NCBI GenBank assembly: GCA_018654255.1 | Contig: JABILX010000003.1 | Location: 160,074-224,073, forward strand | Source: Candidatus Peregrinibacteria bacterium | GTDB taxonomy: Bacteria; Patescibacteriota; Gracilibacteria; UBA1369; LOWO2-01-FULL-3 | Direction: 5' to 3' | Length of the DNA stretch: 64,000 nt | Shown here: positions 15,100 to 22,725 of the stretch, piece by piece | Position numbering within the stretch: position 1 is the first letter of the stretch | How the letters are laid out: each line of letters begins with the position of its first letter | Notes under the pieces: generated by a model | The model's database searches: none | The model's input: the letters and a program-made list of their open reading frames with translations, nothing else | What the model was told of the DNA's origin: nothing | Position numbers and translations under genes: made by a program

Positions 15100-15892
15100 C
15101 AACTGCTTCAGAAACATCCGCTCGCCCTTCATCAACAACAGAAGAAGGCAAAAGCGCCTTAAGATCCTCAAAGGAAACATGCAAATAAACTCCTCCTTCC
15201 GAAGGGAGGGGTTCACCCATCTTGATCGAAAAACCTAAAGGCCTATTACTAAGAACATAAGTACAAAGCCGATCCAACCCAGCATCATCGAAAGTATGAG
15301 CACGAACCCTCAAGTGTCCATCAACCTCTCTCAAACTAAGATGGTCAAATGCCGTACTAGATCCCCCAATATGACGCTGAACAACCTCATCAAAGTGCGC
15401 ATTAGCCCAATGCAATTGAGGTCTCGTAATTTGATTAGCAGTTAAAGGAGCTTCTTCAACATATATCCCTGCAGGCTCACCCCTGCTAACCAGTTGAATT
15501 TCAAACTTATTCACATCAAAAGCCACTCGAAATTTACCCTCCCCCATCGGAGCAACATTATTTGTAGAATGACAATAACCCATAGCATTCTCCACCATTC
15601 TCAGATCACTATAAGGATGGCTCACCACAGTAACATCTACAGTAAAAACCTCTGCAGTCGCATGCCTCATAAATTTATCAAACTCAAAACCACAAGACGC
15701 AAGGCCTGTCTGATTCTTAAAAAGAACCTCAATCCTTCTCTCAAGTTCGGCTTTAGCTTCCCCTTCAGCACTCGCAGAATTGAATTCATCCGGCAAAGAC
15801 ATATCACCCCCTGGCCCGAATTTACCAGAAATCATTCGTAAAAGATCTTTAGTGGTTTTCGTTTCAACTCTAGGAACTTCCATTCTATCCAT
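15077..15892 (-). CDS. Hypothetical protein, about 271 aa
   Basis: Family not recognised. It is soluble, with balanced composition and alternating beta/alpha-looking segments ('GKFRVAFDVNKFEIQLVSRG', 'GVYLHVSFEDLKALLPSSV'). The track start at 15922 cannot be right if the excellent promoter at 15921-15948 is used: the -10 TATAAT contains that ATG. The first in-frame Met after the expected transcription start is at 15892 ('MDRMEVPRVETK'). A group of His residues ('HIGGSSTAFDHLSLREVDGH') may be worth checking for metal binding. Confidence 0.65.
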   Translation of the reverse strand: MDRMEVPRVETKTTKDLLRMISGKFGPGGDMSLPDEFNSASAEGEAKAELERRIEVLFKNQTGLASCGFEFDKFMRHATAEVFTVDVTVVSHPYSDLRMVENAMGYCHSTNNVAPMGEGKFRVAFDVNKFEIQLVSRGEPAGIYVEEAPLTANQITRPQLHWANAHFDEVVQRHIGGSSTAFDHLSLREVDGHLRVRAHTFDDAGLDRLCTYVLSNRPLGFSIKMGEPLPSEGGVYLHVSFEDLKALLPSSVVDEGRADVSEAVDEGTRGI

Positions 15893-15920
15893 TTCAATCT
15901 GGTTATTATAATTAGGCGAC

Positions 15921-15948
15921 ATTATAACTAAGCCACCCCTTTTGTCAA
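15921..15948 (-). promoter_or_regulatory. Consensus promoter (TTGACA-16-TATAAT)
   Basis: Minus strand TTGACAAAAGGGG...TTAGTTATAATG. Both hexamers are perfect. It drives the 271-aa gene and fixes its start downstream of 15914. Confidence 0.8.
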
Positions 15949-15960
15949 GCCCTTAATATC

Positions 15961-16035
15961 TGGCAGGCCCAAGAGGATTTGAACCCCTACTTTTGGTTTT
16001 GGAGACCAACGTGCTACCGTTGACACTATGGGCCT
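15961..16035 (-). tRNA. trnW: tRNA-Trp (CCA)
   Basis: The cloverleaf reads on the minus strand: acceptor AGGCCCA/TGGGCCT, anticodon loop CTCCAAA (anticodon CCA), T arm GGGGTTCAAATCCTC, discriminator G and encoded CCA. Trp is therefore read at UGG in the standard way. rpmG lies upstream on the same strand, with an opposed gene between them. Confidence 0.93.
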
Positions 16036-16125
16036 GTATTTTTAAATAACGCGCGGTAATTGTATAGCCGCCCTTTATCTTTTGCAAACACTTTTGTCCT
16101 CCAATTTAAAACTCAACACACCTTG

Positions 16126-16154
16126 TTTACAAAAGAGGACCGTTGTGTTATAAT
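16126..16154 (+). promoter_or_regulatory. Promoter for the 191-aa gene
   Basis: TTTACA, 17 bp, TATAAT (context TTGTGTTATAATAAC, shared with the promoter at 38595-38623). Confidence 0.65.
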
Positions 16155-16190
16155 AACAAAGAAAACTAAAATAAATAAACCAACTATAAA

Positions 16191-16766
16191 ATGACCGACG
16201 TACCAGCAAGAATACTTCACCCTGAAGACATCCCCCTGGAAGACCAACACCCCGATTTGGCAACCCTCCCAGAAGGCTTGAGACCAACAACACAAGGCGA
16301 ACGAACTCGCACAATGCTATTGGACGAACTGTCCAAAGTTGGCGGAATATCGACTGCAATGCTCACAATTAAAGATCGTATGGAAGACGCAAACCAAAGC
16401 TGCCGTAACATGTTCAACATATATGCAAATGGATTACTTCCAGCAGACCAGGAAAGATTCCCAGATGGTCACCCGCAAAAAGAATGGGTAAATCAATATC
16501 ATCAACTTAAAGAAATCTACGACCTTCTCGATAAAGTAAGGAAGACCCATCAAAAAAAAGGAGAACAAACTGAAAGAGAAGAGCGAAAAGCAGAAAGGGC
16601 AACAGAGCTCGGCCAATCAGAAGGAGAAGTAAGAGTTAAAGCTGCAAGACAAATGATTGACAAGAGTGTAGCCTCAATCACCTCAGCTCTTTCACGAGCA
16701 ATAGGATTGATTAGAAAAATACCACAAGAATATCTCACATTCCAAAGATGGGAGTGGTACCCTTAA
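16191..16766 (+). CDS. Hypothetical helical protein, 191 aa
   Basis: Family not recognised. There is no signal peptide or membrane span. The first 60 residues are Pro/Glu-rich ('RILHPEDIPLEDQHPDL'). The remainder is strongly charged and probably coiled-coil, especially 'QKKGEQTEREERKAERATEL'. It is transcribed alone from the promoter at 16126, convergent with rpmG (14 bases between stops), and separates rpmG from tRNA-Trp. Confidence 0.65.
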   Translation: MTDVPARILHPEDIPLEDQHPDLATLPEGLRPTTQGERTRTMLLDELSKVGGISTAMLTIKDRMEDANQSCRNMFNIYANGLLPADQERFPDGHPQKEWVNQYHQLKEIYDLLDKVRKTHQKKGEQTEREERKAERATELGQSEGEVRVKAARQMIDKSVASITSALSRAIGLIRKIPQEYLTFQRWEWYP

Positions 16767-16780
16767 TTAAAAAACTCCAT

Positions 16781-16960
16781 CTAATTCCCTTTCTTAGTAT
16801 CCTTTCTCTTATGTTCTATATGCTTCCTGCATTGAGGACAGAATTTCTTCAATTCCTTGGTTATTCGCTCATTTTCACGCCTATTGTAGTAAGTAACGTA
16901 GTTTGCACGATTACACTCCCCACAAAACCATGTACAGTACTGACTTTTTCCTTTTGCCAT
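16781..16960 (-). CDS. rpmG: Ribosomal protein L33 (zinc-binding form), missed by the ORF track
   Basis: 59 aa, just under the track's length cut-off. Starts MAKGKSQYC, then 'CGECNRANYVTYYNRREN' and 'KKFCPQCRKHIEHKRKDTKK'. The two Cys pairs ('CGEC', 'CPQC') are the L33 zinc ribbon, and 'CPxCRKH' is its signature. It is a large-subunit protein near the tRNA exit site. The promoter TTGACT-16-TAAAAT at 17009-17036 gives a 5' leader of about 42 bases that contains 'GGCTGCTGGCCCAG', possibly structured. As in many bacteria, tRNA-Trp is nearby, but secE is not. Confidence 0.9.
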   Translation of the reverse strand: MAKGKSQYCTWFCGECNRANYVTYYNRRENERITKELKKFCPQCRKHIEHKRKDTKKGN

Positions 16961-17008
16961 CTAAATAAAGATTAATTTATCAGCCCTTTAATCTGGGCCA
17001 GCAGCCGT

Positions 17009-17036
17009 ATTTTACAGAAGAGCGCCTAGAAGTCAA
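17009..17036 (-). promoter_or_regulatory. rpmG promoter
   Basis: Minus strand TTGACT, 16 bp, TAAAAT. Confidence 0.6.
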
Positions 17037-17060
17037 AGAAAAACTCCAACTCCCTAAGCC

Positions 17061-17657
17061 TCAAGACACTTTCACGGTTCCATCCTCATCTATTTCAACC
17101 CCAATAATTCCCTCAAGATCAACAACCCTCCTCCCCATATCATCACCAACAATCTCCTCAGTATCCTCCTCCAACACACCTATTCTGTGTCCAAGATCCT
17201 TCCCAAGCAAAGTCTCATCATCAGTTCGAGTTTTAGCATCAAATCCAAAATTATACTTAAAAAACCATCTAAAATACATAGCCGCTTCACCAGCAGATAC
17301 AAGATCAGGAATCCGTCTACCAGGAACCTCCATTTCATGACTTTGAGGCAGTTCTGATCCAACAACAAGCCCATTGTAATAAGCATCCTGATAAACATCT
17401 CCAGTTCTCCTCATTCCCAGACCCACAAAACATCTCAAATCTTGGAATCCAAAACCAATCAACCTCATCCTCGCCCTAACAGGGATCATAACACCTTCAA
17501 CAGTAGGATGGATTAAATTAAGATCAACTTCATATACACCAGAATTATACTCGCCAATCACAGCAACATTCTCAGGCCTAGGCTTTGGCTGAGTATCCTC
17601 GCCCGGAAAAGTGTCTTCATCAGCAATCCTTGCTTTATCTTTTTCGTCCATTTCCAT
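17061..17657 (-). CDS. Hypothetical protein, 198 aa
   Basis: Family not recognised. Acidic, soluble protein with a disordered start ('MEMDEKDKARIADEDTFPGE'), a middle that looks like a compact alpha/beta domain ('RARMRLIGFGFQDLRCFVGLG') and an acidic C-terminus ('EEDTEEIVGDDMGRRVVDLE'). There is no signal peptide. It is divergent from the 165-aa gene at 17769, and no SD is seen. Confidence 0.6.
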   Translation of the reverse strand: MEMDEKDKARIADEDTFPGEDTQPKPRPENVAVIGEYNSGVYEVDLNLIHPTVEGVMIPVRARMRLIGFGFQDLRCFVGLGMRRTGDVYQDAYYNGLVVGSELPQSHEMEVPGRRIPDLVSAGEAAMYFRWFFKYNFGFDAKTRTDDETLLGKDLGHRIGVLEEDTEEIVGDDMGRRVVDLEGIIGVEIDEDGTVKVS

Positions 17658-17719
17658 TTTTTAATTCTTAGTTAGGGTCAGTAATTTAACCACAACAACC
17701 CGCTTCCGTCAACCCCCTG

Positions 17720-17748
17720 TTGACCCAGAAGCAAAAGCACTCTAAAAT
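17720..17748 (+). promoter_or_regulatory. Promoter for the 165-aa gene
   Basis: TTGACC, 17 bp, TAAAAT; the ATG is 20 bases downstream. Confidence 0.6.
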
Positions 17749-17768
17749 ACGCACCATTTCCCCAAAAC

Positions 17769-18266
17769 ATGGAACAATCAACTGCACCACAAATAGAAGA
17801 AAACCCCGTTATAAACGAAATATCAGAAGGTCTTTACAGGTTAATATTAAAACGCCTCAAAACCCCTTTGGTCAAAGGCCCCCTGCTGAAGCTCACAACT
17901 CGTTTTCACACAAACACCAAACAACAAGGCCTCACACACGCACAAATAGGAGAAGTCAGTCTGCTAATTTTCAATGAACTCAATAAAATTTTGGGTCGAC
18001 CAGAGCTAGAAGATCCACAACAAGAAAACTCAACCCCAGAGATCGATAAAACCGTAGAAACAACAATGAAATCAGTTCACAAAATCCTATCAATGCCCCC
18101 ACCAATCCCAGCAATATGCAAACAAATTTTAGCCAAAGTCCTAGATCGATGCGAAGAATTGATTTCAGAACACTCCCTCTCTCCAGAAGAAATTAAACAA
18201 ATAGGAACAAAGACTTGGGAAAAAGTGAGCACAACAATCTTTCCGGACTCAACCAACCAAACCTGA
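17769..18266 (+). CDS. Hypothetical protein, 165 aa
   Basis: Family not recognised. It is predicted to be nearly all helical, with two similar halves that each end in a Leu/Ile-rich helix ('LTHAQIGEVSLLIFNELNKIL', 'AICKQILAKVLDRCEELI'). There is no membrane span or signal peptide. It has its own promoter. Confidence 0.6.
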   Translation: MEQSTAPQIEENPVINEISEGLYRLILKRLKTPLVKGPLLKLTTRFHTNTKQQGLTHAQIGEVSLLIFNELNKILGRPELEDPQQENSTPEIDKTVETTMKSVHKILSMPPPIPAICKQILAKVLDRCEELISEHSLSPEEIKQIGTKTWEKVSTTIFPDSTNQT

Positions 18267-18296
18267 ACATCCCCTAACTCCTGAACCCAAGGACGG

Positions 18297-18325
18297 TTGA
18301 CAAAACTCCTGTTTCGCAGTAACGT
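18297..18325 (+). promoter_or_regulatory. Promoter giving a probable leaderless transcript
   Basis: TTGACA, 17 bp, TAACGT, with the ATG of the lipoprotein gene 8 bases after the -10 box. Confidence 0.5.
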
Positions 18326-18333
18326 CACTCTCT

Positions 18334-18732
18334 ATGAAGCTTGCACCAACACTCGCCCTAGTCGTAGCCTTAACAGCATGCGGCCCATCAGGCGAAAAAT
18401 CAGACGAACGAAGGGCCGCACAAGAAATGTGCATCAAATTTGCAAAACGTGTCCGCAAAGACTGTAAAAAAATCGTCAAAACACTCCCATCAGGATCATG
18501 CAAAAACGTCTTAGATAAAGAAGAGGCCTCCTGTAATAAAGCCTACGAAAACTCCAGCGAAGAAGCCCTCAAAAGCACTTGCAAAACATTCGGAGACAGT
18601 ATTACACAAGCTTGCAACTACAAAGGTAAAAAATCTCAAGAAAAATGTGAAACCAAAGGCAAAAAAAAGGAAAAAAAATGCCTGGAAGCGCTAGGAGTAA
18701 AAACAAACCCTGGAGCCACCGGTGGGAATTGA
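18334..18732 (+). CDS. Small cysteine-rich lipoprotein, 132 aa
   Basis: The signal peptide MKLAPTLALVVALTA|CG carries a lipobox (LTAC), so the product should be lipidated at residue 16. The mature part has about eight further Cys residues spaced through Lys-rich helices ('MCIKFAKRVRKDCKKIV', 'GSCKNVLDKEEASCNKAY'), which could form disulfides outside the cell. Family not recognised. The last 22 bases overlap the 3' end of the tRNA-Thr gene on the other strand, so the terminal residues 'GATGGN' are complementary to the tRNA acceptor and T arm. Confidence 0.75.
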   Translation: MKLAPTLALVVALTACGPSGEKSDERRAAQEMCIKFAKRVRKDCKKIVKTLPSGSCKNVLDKEEASCNKAYENSSEEALKSTCKTFGDSITQACNYKGKKSQEKCETKGKKKEKKCLEALGVKTNPGATGGN

Positions 18733-18785
18733 ACCCACGACCCCTCCCTTACCATGGGAGTGCTCTACCCCTGAGCTACGGTGGC
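18711..18785 (-). tRNA. trnT: tRNA-Thr (GGT)
   Basis: Minus strand: acceptor GCCACCG/CGGTGGC, D arm GCTCAGGGGTAGAGC, anticodon stem CTCCC/GGGAG with loop ATGGTAA (anticodon GGT), T arm GTGGGTTCAATTCCCAC, discriminator T and encoded CCA. It overlaps the convergent lipoprotein gene by 22 bases. Confidence 0.93.
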
Positions 18786-18876
18786 TTGTTTTTCAAATAC
18801 TAGTTAGACGACGCCCAAAGTGATTGCTCAGGCATTCTACAAAAACACCACCAAAACCACAATAAGAAACCCCCTA

Positions 18877-18906
18877 TTGACTTAAATACAAACCTCGTAG
18901 TAAGAT
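18877..18906 (+). promoter_or_regulatory. Promoter for the 137-aa gene
   Basis: TTGACT, 18 bp, TAAGAT; the ATG is 23 bases downstream. Confidence 0.5.
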
Positions 18907-18929
18907 CCGCCTCCATTACAAAACACACC

Positions 18930-19343
18930 ATGCAAAAACGCAGATTTATAGCTAGGGAAGATGAATTAACAACCTTTGAAGAAGCAGAGACGTTATTGGC
19001 TCAAAATTTACCAGAAACAGACATAGAAACAATCCGAGAAGCAGTAAGGAAAGAATTGTTTCAAGGAGGAGTCCCCCCAACAGAATCAATATACGCAGTC
19101 AAAAGGATGACAGATCGAGCTTCGGTGCTTCGAGAATTCACAAAAGAAGGGGGAAGATTTATAGAGAACAGGAGAGTCGGCGTATTTACAAACAAAGCCA
19201 CGGCCCCAGACAGAAAAGCCTTAAAAGAAAAAGGAATATTAAAACCATCAGAACAAGATCTCCGAGACCACATGAGAGAGCAAATAATAGTAAGAGTACA
19301 AATCTTTCTCAACCCAAAAGCTCCACGCATGAAATTCCATTAA
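18930..19343 (+). CDS. Hypothetical basic protein, 137 aa
   Basis: Family not recognised. Short, charged, helix-prone protein ('EEAETLLAQNLPETDIETIR', 'LRDHMREQIIVRVQIFLNPK') with no signal or membrane segment. It stands alone behind its own promoter and is followed by the possible RNA gene at 19344-19535. Confidence 0.6.
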   Translation: MQKRRFIAREDELTTFEEAETLLAQNLPETDIETIREAVRKELFQGGVPPTESIYAVKRMTDRASVLREFTKEGGRFIENRRVGVFTNKATAPDRKALKEKGILKPSEQDLRDHMREQIIVRVQIFLNPKAPRMKFH

Positions 19344-19535
19344 AAAACCCCGTATTGCCGCTGAACCTCTAATCTATACCCCGCTAGTTGCAAGGTGGGT
19401 GCCCGCATCTCCAAACCACGGCCTGAAGACATGTAGAGCTCCCTTAGTAGATTTAAGAGAGAGATTTTGAAATCCTGGCGTACAAAACAGAGTCCACTAA
19501 AACTTTATCAAAACACTCCTTAAAAATCAAACTAC
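19344..19535 (+). ncRNA. Possible structured RNA (6S-like length and phrases, low confidence)
   Basis: A 192-base gap without a gene. The plus strand contains 'TTGCAAGGTGGGTGCCCGCA' early and 'ATCCTGGCGTACAAAAC' late, with complementary G/C-rich patches between, and a possible promoter TTGCCG...TATACC at its start. Length and layout recall 6S RNA, whose left arm often contains a GCAAG..GGGCCC-like run, but I could not build a full fold by eye. It may also be plain intergenic DNA. Confidence 0.25.
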
Positions 19536-20372
19536 CTACTCGGTAAATGGCGTATAATCTATCTCCCCTTCAAAGTCAGCAGGGATCCTAGACCAACGAT
19601 CTGTCGAGAACCCAACTGAAGGAGACAACTCCCTATACTTCCCAATCGCAATCCCCCTAACCTCCGGATCTCCACTAAACTTAATAACAGTCGAGATAGC
19701 CCTTGGAGTTTGAATTTCATCAATATGACGATCAAGTATCTCCGCGCAAGCAAGCTGAACATTAGGATCATGAGCATGCTCTCTCAAAACAGCGATCTCT
19801 TCCCAGGCCTCCATGTCAAAAAGACTGTCCAAAGCCAAATCCACCCTCTCAAAATTCTCATCATATTTAGCGACAAACAACATCGCCATGGGTTCACGAG
19901 CAAAAGCCTCCACATTTAGAAGAACCACATCATAAATAACACCTTTCTTTCTTCCGTAAGACTCAACTGCCTTAGGCTCATCTCCCAAAGAATATTTGTC
20001 AGAATCAAGTCCGTATGAAGAACCCAGTTCCAAAGCCAACTCACGAACAGCTCCCAACCTAAACAAATCATCAACAAGTTGCTTGCAACTTCCCTCATGA
20101 CGCTTAGCCACACCATTAAGCATTTTCAACAAAGCCTCAACATCTTCAGACTCAAGAGCTCTCTCCCTCAAAGCAGAATAATTCACACTAAGAGCATGCC
20201 AACTCAACCTACGCTCAAACTGCTCACACATTTTACAAACCTCATCAGCAGGACATTCAGCACAAGCAACATGTCCTTTATTAATAGTATCCGGCCAACT
20301 ATCATAAAGAACATCACCCTCCCCTATATACTTAATCTCACGATCTGGATCCAACCCTTGTTTTTCAACCAT
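19536..20372 (-). CDS. Hypothetical protein with a four-Cys cluster, 278 aa
   Basis: The start is set at 20372 ('MVEKQGLDPDREIKYIG') because the promoter at 20404-20431 lies inside the N-terminal extension of the track ORF. Residues about 40-55 hold C-x2-C-x5-C-x2-C ('CAECPADEVCKMC'), a likely metal site. The rest is helical, with repeat-like units ('DVEALLKMLNGVAKRHEGSC', 'IAVLREHAHDPNVQLACAEI', 'STVIKFSGDPEVRGIAIG') that resemble HEAT/ARM repeats of about 35 residues. Function unknown; a scaffold is plausible. Confidence 0.65.
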   Translation of the reverse strand: MVEKQGLDPDREIKYIGEGDVLYDSWPDTINKGHVACAECPADEVCKMCEQFERRLSWHALSVNYSALRERALESEDVEALLKMLNGVAKRHEGSCKQLVDDLFRLGAVRELALELGSSYGLDSDKYSLGDEPKAVESYGRKKGVIYDVVLLNVEAFAREPMAMLFVAKYDENFERVDLALDSLFDMEAWEEIAVLREHAHDPNVQLACAEILDRHIDEIQTPRAISTVIKFSGDPEVRGIAIGKYRELSPSVGFSTDRWSRIPADFEGEIDYTPFTE

Positions 20373-20403
20373 AATAAATTTATTAATTATAAAAAAGGAT
20401 GCA

Positions 20404-20431
20404 ATTATACACCCACCCCAACCTTTGTCAA
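20404..20431 (-). promoter_or_regulatory. Consensus promoter (TTGACA-16-TATAAT)
   Basis: Minus strand TTGACAAAGGTTGGGGTGGG...TATAAT. Both hexamers are perfect. The ATG at 20372 is about 25 bases after the expected transcription start. Confidence 0.8.
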
Positions 20432-20477
20432 AAACTCCCCCACCCCCCCTCATTCACTATAAGTGAGGAAAAGAATT

Positions 20478-20577
20478 GAAAAAATGTTTCGTTGATTTTT
20501 TTGAGCATCATGATGCTCAAAAACTGAACCCTTGATCATGATCAAGGGTGAAGATTTTAATCAACAACATTTCTTTC
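20478..20577. repeat. Nested palindrome element
   Basis: Two perfect palindromes lie side by side: 26 bp at 20498-20523 (TTTTTGAGCATCA mirrored) and 22 bp at 20528-20549 (ACCCTTGATCA mirrored). Both are centred on ATCATGAT. They are enclosed by imperfect outer arms, GAAAAAATGTTTCGTTGATT (20478-20497) and AATCAACAACATTTCTTTC (20559-20577). Neither hairpin is followed by a T run on either strand, so they are not ordinary terminators. It lies between two minus-strand genes. Confidence 0.85.
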
Positions 20578-20591
20578 AAACTTTTACTCGC

Positions 20592-21221
20592 TTAAATCCC
20601 GAACAACATCACTCCCCTCACAAACTCATACCCATTCATAATCACATACCTCACCACCGAAACATCAAACAGCCTCCCCAAAATAAAAATATCAAACAGC
20701 ATAAACACCACGAAATACTTCAAACCTTGCGACTGAAATTTCATATAAGCTCGCTCAAACTTCCGAGGAACAATCAGCCCCAAAATCTTACCACCATCAA
20801 GAGGCGGAACAGGAATCAAATTGAAAATCCCCCAAATAATAGACAAATCAAAAATCCACCAAAGCTGAGCATTCAAAACCTCGGGCAAATGCCTACCCGC
20901 ATACTTCAGAGGCAACGCTACCGCAAACGCCAAAATAAAATTAGACACAGGCCCCGCCAACGCAGTCAACGCACTATCCCTCATAGGTTTCTTGAAATTT
21001 CCAGGATTCACTGGCACGGGCTTCCCCCACCCAAAATGCACAATCACCAACATCAAAAAACCCATCACATCAAAATGCTTCCTCGGATCCAAAGTCAACC
21101 TTCCATGCACCTTAGCGGTCGGATCCCCAAGATAATAAGCAACCAGAGCATGACTCGCCTCATGCATCGGCAAGATTATAACTATAGCTATCAAAAAATA
21201 TATCCAATCTGCAATTTCCAT
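20592..21221 (-). CDS. M50 family (site-2 protease-like) membrane metalloprotease
   Basis: 209 aa. Intramembrane zinc protease of the short M50B type (YwhC-like). The HExxH motif is 'MHEASHALVAYY' in the first membrane helix. The second metal site is in 'NLIPVPPLDGGKIL' (NPxPPLDGG type), and 'LTALAGPVSNFILAFAVALP' is the conserved AGPxxN helix. About five or six membrane spans are expected. Family members cleave membrane-embedded substrates, often anti-sigma factors. A membrane-tethered sigma-like protein is encoded at 41919-43415, but no direct link is shown. Confidence 0.9.
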   Translation of the reverse strand: MEIADWIYFLIAIVIILPMHEASHALVAYYLGDPTAKVHGRLTLDPRKHFDVMGFLMLVIVHFGWGKPVPVNPGNFKKPMRDSALTALAGPVSNFILAFAVALPLKYAGRHLPEVLNAQLWWIFDLSIIWGIFNLIPVPPLDGGKILGLIVPRKFERAYMKFQSQGLKYFVVFMLFDIFILGRLFDVSVVRYVIMNGYEFVRGVMLFGI

Positions 21222-21330
21222 AAGCAGATATTATCACAAACCAATCTGAAGTACCACAACAGCTAAAAAACCATTAAATCGTTAACAAATCCCTTCTAAT
21301 TCACAAAGTTTTCATCTAGAATGCAGGCGC

Positions 21331-21381
21331 TTTCACCCCCGGGCGCAAGCAAACCCAACCTGGGAAAATTTCACCCCCGGG
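21331..21381 (+). repeat. Short GC-rich direct repeat in the smpB leader
   Basis: TTTCACCCCCGGG occurs at 21331-21343 and again at 21369-21381, separated by 25 bases and ending 15 bases before the smpB ATG. It may mask or structure the start region. Confidence 0.4.
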
Positions 21382-21396
21382 GCTAAAACTCACCAA

Positions 21397-21870
21397 ATGC
21401 CAAAACCACTCCCCGACAATCTGCTCGCCAAAAACAAAAAGGCGTACCACGACTACGAAGTGTTAGACTCACTGGAAGCCGGCATACAATTAACCGGCCC
21501 AGAAGTAAAATCCTGCCGAGGACACAAAGTAAATCTGAAAGGGTCATTTGTCCATATTCAAAAAGACGAAGCATTTGCAGAAGCAATCCATATTTCTCCA
21601 TACAAACACGCCAAGATGGAAGACCAAAAAGAAACCCGCTCAAGAAAACTCCTCCTCCACAGAAAACAAATCGACAAACTATCTTCTCACTTAAACGAAA
21701 AAGGAATCGCATTAATCCCAACAAAACTATATCTCAAAGGTAACTTAATCAAACTCAACATAGGCGTCTGCCGCGGTAAAAAACTTTTCGACAAAAGAGC
21801 CTCTCTCAAAAAGAGAGCTGTCGACCGAGACATCGCACGCGAAACCTCAAAAAAATTCAGAGGAGCCTAA
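21397..21870 (+). CDS. smpB: SsrA-binding protein SmpB
   Basis: 157 aa. Partner of tmRNA in rescue of stalled ribosomes. 'NKKAYHDYEVLDSLEAGIQL' and 'TGPEVKSCRGHKVNLKGSFV' are the conserved OB-fold opening. 'KRAVDRDIARETSK' near the end corresponds to the C-terminal tail that enters the mRNA channel. The cognate tmRNA gene is at 47586-48005. The gene appears to head the nadE-nadM-pmm cluster (39 bases before nadE). A weak promoter (TTCTAA-17-TAGAAT) sits about 75 bases upstream. Confidence 0.95.
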   Translation: MPKPLPDNLLAKNKKAYHDYEVLDSLEAGIQLTGPEVKSCRGHKVNLKGSFVHIQKDEAFAEAIHISPYKHAKMEDQKETRSRKLLLHRKQIDKLSSHLNEKGIALIPTKLYLKGNLIKLNIGVCRGKKLFDKRASLKKRAVDRDIARETSKKFRGA

Positions 21871-21909
21871 GACTCCCTCCCGTCCGCCCGCAAATCTAAC
21901 CACCCACAC

Positions 21910-22716
21910 ATGAAAAATCCCCACAACACATACACTCACCTAACAAGTGAACTAAAAAAATATTTCGCAAAAGCCGGATACCGAAAAGCAGTACTCGGAC
22001 TATCAGGAGGCATTGACTCAGCGCTCACACTCAAGCTAGCAATAGACGCGCTCGGCGAAGACGCCGTCACCGCCCTCATCATGCCAGAAAACGGCGTAAC
22101 AAAAGATGAAAACAACATCCACGCAAAACGCCTCGCTCAATTTTTACACGTCAAACACCACTCCATTCCAATCAACAAATACCTGATGGACCTCCTCCAA
22201 CTTCCTTGGAAACCATCAGAACTTGCCCAGATGAACACAAAAGCCAGAGCCAGAACAATCATCCTCTACAACTACGCAAACACCGAACGCGCTCTAGTCC
22301 TCGGAACCTCAAACAAATCAGAACTCCTCCTCGGATACGGCACAAAATATGGAGACTTGGCGGCAGACGTAATGCCAATAGCAGACCTATACAAAACAGA
22401 GGTATTCGAGCTAGCAGAACACATCAGCCTTCCAGACGAGATCATAAAAAAACCACCAACAGCCGAACTATACAAAGACCAAACCGATGAAGACGAACTT
22501 GGAGCCCCATACAGCGAAATCGATCCTTTGTTAAAAAAACTAGACACAAGCAGCGAAGACGCTTTGAACCAAAGCTTGCAAACCCTCCAGGGAAACACCG
22601 CAGAACTCGCCAAAGAATTCCCCTCATTGACTCTCTCAACAATCGGATCACTCCTAGACCGAGTCAAAAAGAATAGGCACAAAGGAGCACTTCCGTATAT
22701 AATACCGACGAATTAA
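21910..22716 (+). CDS. nadE: NH3-dependent NAD+ synthetase
   Basis: 268 aa. Converts deamido-NAD to NAD using ATP and ammonia, the last step of NAD synthesis. The ATP-PPi loop is 'LGLSGGIDSALT'; 'GTSNKSELLLGYGTKYGD' and 'KTEVFELAEHISLP' are family motifs. It has no glutaminase domain, so it relies on free ammonia. It is followed 9 bases later by the adenylyltransferase gene, so two consecutive NAD steps are co-expressed. There is no de novo pathway in the window, which suggests salvage. Confidence 0.95.
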   Translation: MKNPHNTYTHLTSELKKYFAKAGYRKAVLGLSGGIDSALTLKLAIDALGEDAVTALIMPENGVTKDENNIHAKRLAQFLHVKHHSIPINKYLMDLLQLPWKPSELAQMNTKARARTIILYNYANTERALVLGTSNKSELLLGYGTKYGDLAADVMPIADLYKTEVFELAEHISLPDEIIKKPPTAELYKDQTDEDELGAPYSEIDPLLKKLDTSSEDALNQSLQTLQGNTAELAKEFPSLTLSTIGSLLDRVKKNRHKGALPYIIPTN

Positions 22717-22725
22717 CACAATCAA

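Noticed and set aside
16748-16975. 75-aa plus-strand ORF at 16748-16975
   Set aside because: It lies opposite rpmG, which has clear L33 motifs, and overlaps the end of the 191-aa gene.
19536-20453. N-terminal extension 'MRGGGGVFDKGWGG' of the 278-aa gene
   Set aside because: The consensus promoter at 20404-20431 lies inside it, so the extension would not be transcribed.
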